This document shows, piece after piece, positions 1 to 5,814 of a stretch of DNA of 6,470 nt (the stretch's first letter is position 1; every line of letters begins with the position of its first letter). The position numbers and the translations under genes were made by a program. This stretch comes from an uncultured Selenomonadaceae bacterium (GTDB taxonomy: Bacteria; Bacillota; Negativicutes; Selenomonadales; Selenomonadaceae): assembly GCA_905236255.1 (NCBI GenBank), contig CAJOPK010000012.1, forward strand, positions 1 to 6,470. Reading direction: 5' to 3'. The notes under the pieces are model-generated. The model made no database searches. It was not told the DNA's origin and saw only the letters and a program-made list of their open reading frames with translations.

Positions 1-1
1 G

Positions 2-3000
2 ACAGATGCAGACGCAAAAACTGCGGCGGCAAAACTTTGGAGAAGTTATTCGACCGGAACGGATACGGCTTCCCAAAAAAATTATCAACCGCTTTTGACC
101 TTCCCGATGAAAACCGTGACGCTTGATCCGTCAATCGTGACGAAAAAATACACCGGTACCGAAAAAACCACAAATATTTACAACTACATGACCGCCTACG
201 AAACGGGGGACGGCGTAAAATTCTATGTTGACGACAACGGCGATATAATAGACCCGGCAAAATTTGAATTTGAAGGTGCTTCCGGCACGGAAAAAGGTTT
301 TTATCAGAAGCCGATTAAATCCGATCAGTTCGGTTATAATTTCATAATAAAAGACACAAAGAATACGACGGAAACAATCAATAAATTTAATCCGAACGTA
401 AACAATTTGGGGCTTTTGATTGAAGGCGATGCAACCAATACCGACGTAACAATAACGATAACTTTGGCGGGCGGCGAAAAAGATGAAGATTCCGGCGAAG
501 TTACGACGGACGGCGATAATCCTTACAGCGTCAGTGAAAGTGACGGCAAAGATTTTTGGAAGAATTTGGAAATTACCGATATAACCTACACAAAACAAGA
601 TAACGGCACTTACAAGGCGACCGTCACGGTAAAGAAAAAGGACGGAACAACTTATTCATTCACCGAAAACACCGACGGCACATACACCGCAAAAATTGTA
701 GATGAGAATGATGACGTAACGACCTATACGATAAAGGTTGAGCCGGGAACTTTCCACAGCGTCACCAACGTTGATTTGACCATCAAAGTAAATAACGGAA
801 CGACCGAGGACGGCGGAACAACGGTAACGCCTTCCGGCGGAAATCCTTACACAATCACAAGCAACAAGGAAGGATATACCGAACTTCCGGGCGGTTTGAA
901 AATTGTGAGTGTTACTCCCGAACAACAGCCCGACGGTACTTACAAGGCGACTGTCAAGGTTGAAAAAGACGGAGCGACTTACGAGCTTGTTCAAAATACT
1001 GACGGCACATATTCCGCAAAAGTTCCGGATGACCACGGCAATTTTGTAAACTATACAATTACGGTTGATCCGGGCTTGATAAATACCATCACAAATGTTG
1101 CTTTGACCGTTGACGTGGCGGACGGTACGAGAAATGAAAATACCGGAAAAGTTACCGGCGCGACGGTTTCGGTTACCGACAATTCGACAAATACCGCAAC
1201 CAATTTGCCTTCGGATTTGAAAGTCAACGTGAATTATGAACAACAGCCGGACGGCACTTACAAAGCAACTCCGGTCATTACGGACGAATCAACCGGAAAA
1301 GTCTACAACCTCAATCAAAATACGGACGGGACTTACACGGCACAAGTTACAAACTCCGCCGGAAATATCACAAATTATACAATCTCGGTTGATCCGGGTA
1401 AATTGACGACGATCACGGCGGTCGGCATTACAATTACGGTCGGCAACGGTGAAAGAAGTTCCGACGGTACGGTGACTTACAACGGTTATGAAGTTTCGAC
1501 GGATGCTGAAGGAGATACTTTTGCGGAAAATTATTTGAATATTTCCGATGTAAAATCGAATAACCAAAATCAGACTTTTGTAACGATCGACGGAAAAGAT
1601 GTTGCGGTTTCCGGAAATTGGACAAGCGGATTCACGGCGACTTTAACGGATTCGGCCGGAAATGTGAGAAATTATAAAATAACGATTGTTCCGGGCGCGG
1701 TAAATCCCTACAACGTAAGCAACACGATAACGATCAAAGCCGGCGACGGTACGGAAAGCGGCGACGGTACAATCACTTACGATAAACCCACAACCGAAGG
1801 CGGCGGCGATTTCACAAAGACACTTAAAATTACAACGGTATCGGACGGAAACGGCGGTACGACGGTCGTAATTCAAAAAGACGGCGTTACACTTACTCCG
1901 AATGAGGACGGAACTTATACGCAAGTTGTCACGACGGAAACCGGCGATACAATAACTTACACCATAAACATTGATCCGGGCATTATCAATCCTTATGTTC
2001 CGACAAATACAAATGTTTCGTTTACAATCAATGTCGGTGACGGCTCCGAAAATGCGGACGGTTCGATTACCGGCGGCGGTGTCACAATTCCGGACGGATT
2101 CCCGGAAGGATTGACGATAACCGATGTGACTTACACCAAAAACGATGACGGAAGTTACACGGCGACGGTAAAAGTTATCACTCCGGACGGCTCGACTTTG
2201 GACTTGGTACAAAATCCGGACGGGACTTATACCGCAGTTGACGAAAAATCAAACGGCGACACGATAACCTACACAATTACCATAGATCCCGGTTTGATTG
2301 CGGCTTATGTTGCTCCTTCCGCAGATCCCACACCGGAGCCGACGGTTGAGCCGGTAATTGATGAACCCGATCCGGAGCCGGTCATTGAAACGGATTCTTC
2401 CGGCAATACGACGACCACGATTAACATTAAAATCGGAGTCAGCGGCGGTACGGTCGATTCGGAAGGCAACCGCAGCGGTGACAGCAAAATTACGATTAAG
2501 GGCGATACTTACGACGCATTCGGCGGCGGGACTTTTGAAATTTCGGATATAATTTACACGACAAATTCCGACGGATCGATAACCGCAAATATCGTCGTAA
2601 CAACTCCGGACGGCGCGGATTATGTTTTGACCCCGACTTCAAACGGTTATACGACGACAATTACAAACGACGGCGGCGATAAATACATCTACAATATCAC
2701 CGTCAATCCGGGACTTTTCAATTATATCAATTCGGTTACCGATTACGACGTAAGAATTTCGGTACCGGACGGAACAACCGACGGTAACGGCAATTTCACT
2801 TTGAACGGCGACGGAACTTACACAATCACCGGACTTGATGAAAATTCTCCCATCGGCAACAGCTTGAAAATTTCGGATATTATTTACATTGACAACGGCG
2901 ACGGAACTTACAGGGCAACGGTCACAATTCAGACCGGCAAAGGTTATACTTTGGTTGACAACGGCGACGGCTCCTATGTTGCAACGATAATTGATTCTCT

Positions 3001-3877
3001 CGGAAATATTTCAAACTATATAATCACGATTGATCCGGGCTTGATAAATTCGCTTATCAACGACAGCGTAATCAATAATGATGCGACAAACACAATCGAC
3101 AACACCACCACAAATATTATCGAAAATGTGACGAACATTACCGACAACATTACGACCGATAATATTGCGCAGACAGTCAACGTCGATTTGAATGTTGATA
3201 ACATTGCTCCTTCAACATCGACTTCAAGCGACAATTCAAGCAACAATTCAAATTCAAATAACGAAGATTATACGAATGAAAACGGGGACGAGGCAAGCGA
3301 CAAATTCCAGAAAGGCGAATATATCGACCTTGACAGAGGAGAACATAATCTTGCTTCCGATGAAGAGGCGGATTCGGGATATACGGAAGAAAATATTTTC
3401 GCGGATAATCAGCAGAGTTTTGATACACGCGGCGAATTGGACGACGGAATAAATTTGAGCAGTGTTGATGAAAGTGAAACTCCGGGCGGCGGAAGTTTTG
3501 AATCTGCGGAATTGACGACCGACACCGGCGATACTTCCGGCGGTGAAACTTCTTCGACTTCGGAAAACACTTCTTCCGGAAACGAAACAACTTCCGAAAG
3601 TGAAAATTCTTCGGCAGGTGAAGAAACTTCCGGCAGTGACGAAAACACTTCGACCGATGAAAATTCGGCAGGTGAAGAAACTTCCGGCAGTGACGAAAAC
3701 ACTTCGACCGATGAAAATTCCGATGAAGATGAGGACGAAAATCAACCCGGCAATATGAACGGAAGAAACGGACGCGGCGGTAAAAATCCTCCTCCCGGAC
3801 AAATGAGGAGAGGAGATAGACCCGTTCCTCCGCCTCCGGGACAAATGAATCGCGGAATGAATCCTCCGGGCAGATAA
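2..3877 (+). CDS. Giant repetitive surface/secreted protein, C-terminal part (5' end outside window)
   Basis: The frame is open from the first complete codon in the window (position 2) to a TAA at 3875-3877, giving 1291 visible residues. The first possible in-window start (TTG at 95) has no Shine-Dalgarno, and the frame reads through it, so the true start lies upstream. In order: a possible YDG-like region (visible residues about 38-120, with K-K-Y-T-G-T early and Y-N-F-I-I-K-D at its end); eight tandem repeats (173-1027); an Asn/Thr/Ile/Ser-rich stretch (1028-1087); an acidic Ser/Thr/Glu/Asp region (1088-1246); a basic Pro/Gly/Arg/Met tail (1247-1291). I see no cysteine, which fits an exported protein. 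No LPXTG motif, SLH domain, YadA-type anchor or autotransporter barrel is visible at the C-terminus. An adhesin-like or two-partner-secretion exoprotein is an inference; the N-terminus that would decide it is missing. A strong terminator follows at 4007-4037. Certain as a coding region, uncertain in function. Confidence 0.9.
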   Translation, partial: TDADAKTAAAKLWRSYSTGTDTASQKNYQPLLTFPMKTVTLDPSIVTKKYTGTEKTTNIYNYMTAYETGDGVKFYVDDNGDIIDPAKFEFEGASGTEKGFYQKPIKSDQFGYNFIIKDTKNTTETINKFNPNVNNLGLLIEGDATNTDVTITITLAGGEKDEDSGEVTTDGDNPYSVSESDGKDFWKNLEITDITYTKQDNGTYKATVTVKKKDGTTYSFTENTDGTYTAKIVDENDDVTTYTIKVEPGTFHSVTNVDLTIKVNNGTTEDGGTTVTPSGGNPYTITSNKEGYTELPGGLKIVSVTPEQQPDGTYKATVKVEKDGATYELVQNTDGTYSAKVPDDHGNFVNYTITVDPGLINTITNVALTVDVADGTRNENTGKVTGATVSVTDNSTNTATNLPSDLKVNVNYEQQPDGTYKATPVITDESTGKVYNLNQNTDGTYTAQVTNSAGNITNYTISVDPGKLTTITAVGITITVGNGERSSDGTVTYNGYEVSTDAEGDTFAENYLNISDVKSNNQNQTFVTIDGKDVAVSGNWTSGFTATLTDSAGNVRNYKITIVPGAVNPYNVSNTITIKAGDGTESGDGTITYDKPTTEGGGDFTKTLKITTVSDGNGGTTVVIQKDGVTLTPNEDGTYTQVVTTETGDTITYTINIDPGIINPYVPTNTNVSFTINVGDGSENADGSITGGGVTIPDGFPEGLTITDVTYTKNDDGSYTATVKVITPDGSTLDLVQNPDGTYTAVDEKSNGDTITYTITIDPGLIAAYVAPSADPTPEPTVEPVIDEPDPEPVIETDSSGNTTTTINIKIGVSGGTVDSEGNRSGDSKITIKGDTYDAFGGGTFEISDIIYTTNSDGSITANIVVTTPDGADYVLTPTSNGYTTTITNDGGDKYIYNITVNPGLFNYINSVTDYDVRISVPDGTTDGNGNFTLNGDGTYTITGLDENSPIGNSLKISDIIYIDNGDGTYRATVTIQTGKGYTLVDNGDGSYVATIIDSLGNISNYIITIDPGLINSLINDSVINNDATNTIDNTTTNIIENVTNITDNITTDNIAQTVNVDLNVDNIAPSTSTSSDNSSNNSNSNNEDYTNENGDEASDKFQKGEYIDLDRGEHNLASDEEADSGYTEENIFADNQQSFDTRGELDDGINLSSVDESETPGGGSFESAELTTDTGDTSGGETSSTSENTSSGNETTSESENSSAGEETSGSDENTSTDENSAGEETSGSDENTSTDENSDEDEDENQPGNMNGRNGRGGKNPPPGQMRRGDRPVPPPPGQMNRGMNPPGR
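518..3082 (+). repeat. Eight tandem beta-rich protein repeats (about 95-135 aa each) inside the giant CDS
   Basis: Approximate unit boundaries: 518-841, 842-1159, 1160-1486, 1487-1786, 1787-2077, 2078-2482, 2483-2815 and 2816-3082. Each unit ends its core in a Y-x-I-[TSK]-[VI]-[DEVN]-P-G motif; the Pro-Gly-containing triplets are encoded at 740, 1067, 1391, 1688, 1973, 2285, 2705 and 3032. Most units also carry two D-G-[TS]-Y motifs, one near K-A-T-V and one in N-T-D-G-T-Y-T-A, and have a downstream strand of the T-I-x-V-x-[DN]-G type. The alternation of Thr/Val/Ile strands with Asp/Gly/Asn turns suggests an Ig-like beta sandwich, which is inference. Units 4 and 5 are the most diverged and shortest: unit 4 lacks D-G-T-Y and has V-P-G. 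Unit 6 carries a Pro/Glu linker. Unit 8 is cut short after its D-P-G. I cannot assign a named domain family. Confidence 0.85.
2312..2389 (+). other. Pro/Glu/Asp-rich linker inserted in repeat 6
   Basis: Visible residues 771-796 are dominated by Pro, Glu, Asp and Val, with P-T-P-E-P, V-E-P-V-I-D-E-P and D-P-E-P-V-I-E. The segment sits between the D-P-G motif of repeat 6 and its downstream beta strand, and lengthens this unit to about 135 residues. It is in frame and looks like a flexible, extended acidic hinge dividing the array into six units before it and two after it. Confidence 0.7.
3083..3262 (+). other. Asn/Thr/Ile-rich then Ser/Asn-rich low-complexity segment of the giant CDS
   Basis: Visible residues 1028-1087 begin with closely spaced N-[ITV]-T and D-N-[IT]-T clusters (for example N-I-T-D-N-I-T-T-D-N-I), then become a run of Ser and Asn up to N-S-N-S-N-N. 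It follows directly on the truncated eighth repeat and probably joins the folded array to the disordered acidic region. The function is unknown. Confidence 0.7.
3263..3874 (+). other. Disordered C-terminus: acidic Ser/Glu/Thr region followed by basic Pro/Gly/Arg/Met tail
   Basis: Visible residues 1088-1246 are rich in Glu, Asp, Ser, Thr and Gly and end in S-D-E-D-E-D-E. Residues 1247-1291 switch sharply to Asn/Gly/Arg/Pro/Met with almost no acidic residues, and contain two P-P-P-G-Q-M motifs, each followed by R-R-G or N-R-G. No hydrophobic segment, sorting signal or known anchoring domain can be seen, so this end is probably exposed and intrinsically disordered. The function is unknown. Confidence 0.75.
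3611..3718 (+). repeat. Exact 54-bp tandem duplication (2 x 18 codons)
   Basis: Positions 3611-3664 and 3665-3718 are identical, and the match runs on for two further bases. Each copy encodes the same 18 residues, beginning S-A-G-E-E-T-S-G-S-D and ending S-T-D-E-N. The period is a multiple of three, so the frame is kept. The preceding sequence (from about 3541) is a looser version of the same Ser/Glu/Thr pattern. Confidence 0.95.
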
Positions 3878-3936
3878 CAACGAATAAAACCTCAAGTCTT
3901 TTGATGATGAAAACGATGATTTACGGTTTTTGACCG

Positions 3937-3962
3937 ATCTGAAATCATTTCGTCAGATTTTT
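3937..3962 (+). terminator. Possible weak intrinsic terminator just after the giant CDS
   Basis: A 6-bp stem (3937-3942 with 3953-3958) closes a 10-nt loop and runs into a short T tract at 3958-3962. The stem is short and AT-rich, so by itself it would be weak. The stronger hairpin at 4007-4037 is the likelier end of the transcript. Confidence 0.3.
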
Positions 3963-4006
3963 CCTTTCCGCTGAGTTTTCAGAGTTGCTTATAAACACGC
4001 CCGATG

Positions 4007-4037
4007 AAAAACCCCGCCATATTTTGACGGGGTTTTT
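4007..4037. terminator. Strong bidirectional intrinsic terminator between convergent genes
   Basis: There is a perfect 10-bp inverted repeat, A5-C4-G at 4007-4016 pairing with C-G4-T5 at 4028-4037, around an 11-nt loop. The A5 and T5 arms provide a T tract on both strands. It lies 130 bp after the stop of the + strand repeat protein and 50 bp beyond the stop of the - strand gene ending at 4087, so it probably serves both. Confidence 0.88.
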
Positions 4038-4086
4038 CGATTGTCGGGAAAAAACTTATCCCGGAATTTTTTTATTTTCGGCAATC

Positions 4087-4497
4087 TTATTTTTTCGGAG
4101 CTTCAATCGCCGGAGTTTCTTCGGCTTTTTCTTCTTTTGAATTTTCAATCGGGAAAGTTATCACTTTCAAAGATTGCAAAGTCTGCCAAGCTTTGGGATC
4201 AAGCAATTCCGAATCACGCGGTTCGCTTTCGTTTCCGGTTTTGTACCATTTGCCGTCCGCATCTTTGAAATACATTTCAAATTCAAGACCGAAATGATCT
4301 TCGTCCAAACATTTCACGGTGAATTTTCCCGCGCTGTATTTCAAGCCTTTTTCCTCGTTTTTGGAAATAATTTCGTCAAGGCGCGGCGACGCGACTTCCG
4401 CGATTGTATCAAGTGTCATGTCGGGTTTGAGGAGATTTTTGAAAAAATCCTTGACCGTTTCCACAACCATTTCGACAGATTTTTTGTCCAATGCCAT
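4087..4497 (-). CDS. Hypothetical soluble 136-aa protein, second gene of a two-gene unit
   Basis: I do not recognise this protein family. The ATG at 4497 is preceded by a G-rich Shine-Dalgarno (ggcgggggtg, 4513-4504) six bases upstream, which supports the start. The protein has no signal peptide or membrane segment. Residues 1-50 look helical and amphipathic (V-K-D-F-F-K-N-L-L around 15-23). Residues 52-87 look beta-rich and contain Y-F-K-D-A-D-G-K-W (76-84). The C-terminus (119-136) is a charged Lys/Glu/Pro/Ala tail, probably disordered. There is one cysteine, C63. The gene starts 16 bp after the stop of the upstream gene (4861-4514), so the two are very likely co-transcribed and may work together. 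Motif order and spacing resemble that partner, suggesting distant paralogy. Confidence 0.82.
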   Translation of the reverse strand: MALDKKSVEMVVETVKDFFKNLLKPDMTLDTIAEVASPRLDEIISKNEEKGLKYSAGKFTVKCLDEDHFGLEFEMYFKDADGKWYKTGNESEPRDSELLDPKAWQTLQSLKVITFPIENSKEEKAEETPAIEAPKK

Positions 4498-4513
4498 TTA
4501 AAACACCCCCGCC

Positions 4514-4861
4514 TTAAACCGTCAATTCAAGTTCTTTTTCGTAACGGGCGGTAACGTCGGTTTCTTTCTCGGAAAGACCGGCCTTTGCCCATTCGGGGAC
4601 TTCCGATTCGTCAATTTCACGGACGGTGGTTTTTTCAACCCATTTGCCGTTTTCCTTGTAATAGAGTTTGTGAATGAGGCGCATGACATTGCCTTCGACC
4701 GTAGAGAAAAGTTTTGCGGCATAATCGACGATGCCGGTTTCCTTCAAAACGGTTTTGAGTTTCGGCAAAAATTCCTTCAGCCAGCCTTCGACTTCTTCCC
4801 AATTTGCGGCGATGAGAACGCCGCCGACGATGGCTCCCAAGCCCAAAAGTACGGGTATCAT
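4514..4861 (-). CDS. Hypothetical 115-aa protein with N-terminal membrane segment, first gene of a two-gene unit
   Basis: Family not recognised. The ATG at 4861 has a strong Shine-Dalgarno (aaaggagaa, 4879-4871) nine bases upstream. Residues 2-19 form a Gly-rich hydrophobic segment (I-P-V-L-L-G-L-G-A-I-V-G-G-V-L-I-A-A), best read as one membrane span or uncleaved signal anchor. The rest is charged: an amphipathic stretch W-E-E-V-E-G-W-L-K-E-F-L (21-32), then Y-Y-K-E-N-G-K-W (67-74), and an acidic C-terminus. It is followed after 16 bp by the gene at 4497-4087, which has a similar G-K-W motif. A candidate promoter lies at 4954-4927. The small size and Gly-rich span could suggest a holin-like protein, but the long charged domain and the absence of any lysis or phage gene nearby argue against that. 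Confidence 0.82.
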   Translation of the reverse strand: MIPVLLGLGAIVGGVLIAANWEEVEGWLKEFLPKLKTVLKETGIVDYAAKLFSTVEGNVMRLIHKLYYKENGKWVEKTTVREIDESEVPEWAKAGLSEKETDVTARYEKELELTV

Positions 4862-4870
4862 TTAAATCAC

Positions 4871-4879
4871 TTCTCCTTT
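4871..4879 (-). promoter_or_regulatory. Strong ribosome binding site for the 115-aa protein
   Basis: On the - strand the sequence reads aaaggagaa, nine bases before the ATG at 4861. It is the best Shine-Dalgarno match in the window and fixes this start. Confidence 0.8.
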
Positions 4880-4926
4880 GAAAAATTAGATCGATTGCCG
4901 ATTTTTAATTTATCCGGCACGGCTAA

Positions 4927-4954
4927 TTTTTAAATAAAAATCCGCCCGTGTCAA
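4927..4954 (-). promoter_or_regulatory. Candidate sigma-70-type promoter for the two-gene unit
   Basis: On the - strand a perfect TTGACA (4954-4949) is followed after 16 bp by TAAAAA (4932-4927), a fair -10 element, which would leave a leader of about 60 nt before the ATG at 4861. A second perfect TTGACA lies at 4982-4977 but has no good -10 at normal spacing. Moderate support only. Confidence 0.4.
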
Positions 4955-5035
4955 GGTTTTTGTTCAATTAAATTTTTGTCAATCAAATCCAATCCCTCCA
5001 TTTCATGACACCCGAAAAAAATATTTCCCGCAACA

Positions 5036-5063
5036 AAAAAATCCCGGCATCACAGGATTTTTT
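5036..5063. terminator. Intrinsic terminator downstream of the SYLF gene, usable on both strands
   Basis: A 9-bp inverted repeat (A6-T-C-C at 5036-5044 with G-G-A-T6 at 5055-5063) surrounds a 10-nt loop, giving a T run on either strand. It lies 70 bp beyond the stop of the - strand SYLF gene and upstream of the promoter of the next - strand unit, so it insulates the two. A smaller 6-bp hairpin with AT-rich arms (5086-5101) sits between it and the gene and may help. Confidence 0.65.
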
Positions 5064-5132
5064 GAAACCGGAATTTTTTTATTTCAAAACGGTATCGTTT
5101 TTCGTATTGTTCTTCGCCGAACCGAAGATGCT

Positions 5133-5705
5133 TTAATTGAGTGTTCTGAACGGAGAAATTCTTGCACCCTTCAAAGAAAGTTCAACCGCAACTCCCTTTT
5201 TGTTAAGCTGATAAACCCAAACGCCGTTTGCAACAATCTTGGCGTTCGCAAAAGATCCGCCTTTCACCCCGTCGCTTGCCTGTGCGGTAGCTTCGGTTCC
5301 GAATTTTATGCTTCCGGAAATAAATCTTTCCCAAGCCTCTTTATTTTGAATGATAAACAACAAATCATATTCCTTCGCGCCAAGATTTATGCCGACGGTT
5401 ACTTCTTTCATCTTCATATAAATTTTTTCTTCCGTTTCCTTGTTATAAGCAAGTCCGCGCCCGTGATCGTCGCCCCATAAACCCAATTTGACACTTGCAC
5501 TGCTGATCGTGCAATAGCCGTAAGAATTTTCAACGGCATCCTTTGATTCCGGATATTTTGCATACATTCTGTCCAAAACTTCAACGGACATTTTGTCCAA
5601 TTTTGCGCGAGTTGCGTCCGGCGATTTTTTTGCAAAAACAACCGTCGAAGTTGCGAGCAAACAGATTAACATCAAAGGAATCAAACGTGAAAAAATTTTT
5701 TTCAT
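5133..5705 (-). CDS. Secreted SYLF-domain (YSC84-like) lipid-binding family protein
   Basis: 190 residues from the ATG at 5705, chosen because agaagg (5720-5715) lies nine bases upstream. The in-frame TTG at 5714 would abut that site and is rejected. Residues 1-25 are a signal peptide (M-K-K-I-F-S-R-L, hydrophobic core, V-V-F-A before K-K-S). No lipobox is present, as the residue before C15 is Ile. The rest matches the SYLF pattern: Y-G-Y-C (62-65); G-D-D-H-G-R-G-L-A-Y (78-87); V-G-I-N-L-G-A-K-E-Y-D-L-L-F-I-I (104-119); a G-T-E-A-T-A-Q-A segment (136-143); and the ending V-A-V-E-L-S-L-K-G-A (172-181). SYLF domains bind phosphoinositides in eukaryotes; the role of bacterial members is poorly defined and probably envelope-associated. 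It lies 109 bp after queE on the same strand with no clear terminator between, so some readthrough is possible. Confidence 0.82.
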   Translation of the reverse strand: MKKIFSRLIPLMLICLLATSTVVFAKKSPDATRAKLDKMSVEVLDRMYAKYPESKDAVENSYGYCTISSASVKLGLWGDDHGRGLAYNKETEEKIYMKMKEVTVGINLGAKEYDLLFIIQNKEAWERFISGSIKFGTEATAQASDGVKGGSFANAKIVANGVWVYQLNKKGVAVELSLKGARISPFRTLN

Positions 5706-5814
5706 CCAAATCAACCTTCTTTCATAATTTTAAAATTTACCTGAACCACAAACTATCATATTTATTCGCGATTGTCTACCGATTTTGGGTTAAATCACGG
5801 GTTTTTCATAAAAT
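5706..5814 (-). promoter_or_regulatory. queE-SYLF intergenic region, possible weak promoter
   Basis: On the - strand TATGAT (5760-5755) could be a -10 element for the SYLF gene, but no good -35 lies at normal spacing; TAGACA is only 12 bp upstream. The only other recognisable element is the Shine-Dalgarno at 5720-5715. Promoter support is weak. Confidence 0.25.

Noticed and set aside
95..97. TTG at 95 as the start of the repeat protein
   Set aside because: No Shine-Dalgarno precedes it and the frame is open with protein-like sequence back to position 2, so the gene begins outside the window.
518..3082. CRISPR-like array from the periodic repeats
   Set aside because: The repeats are about 285-420 bp, diverged at the DNA level and in frame within a coding sequence; there are no short identical direct repeats with unique spacers.
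131..3895. Long open frames antisense to the giant repeat gene (for example 656-1243, 1643-2212 and 3254-3895 on the - strand)
   Set aside because: They are frame shadows of a repetitive, biased-codon gene. Their proteins are rich in Arg, Cys, Ile and Phe with no recognisable domain, and the sense frame is uninterrupted with coherent repeats.
4514..4861. Holin or phage lysis cassette from the Gly-rich membrane span
   Set aside because: Only one span is seen, the rest is a sizeable charged domain, and no endolysin or phage gene lies nearby.
4901..4935. Possible operator palindrome around ccggcacgg between the SYLF gene and the small-protein unit
   Set aside because: Only a 3-bp stem (CCG/CGG) is symmetric; flanking AT-rich bases do not extend it convincingly.
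5111..5128. 6-bp hairpin (tcttcg ... cgaaga) just after the SYLF stop
   Set aside because: It has no T tract on either strand, so it is not a convincing terminator; no other role can be supported.
5780..5810. Terminator for queE in the region after its stop
   Set aside because: The aaccc elements there are direct, not inverted, repeats and do not form a stem.
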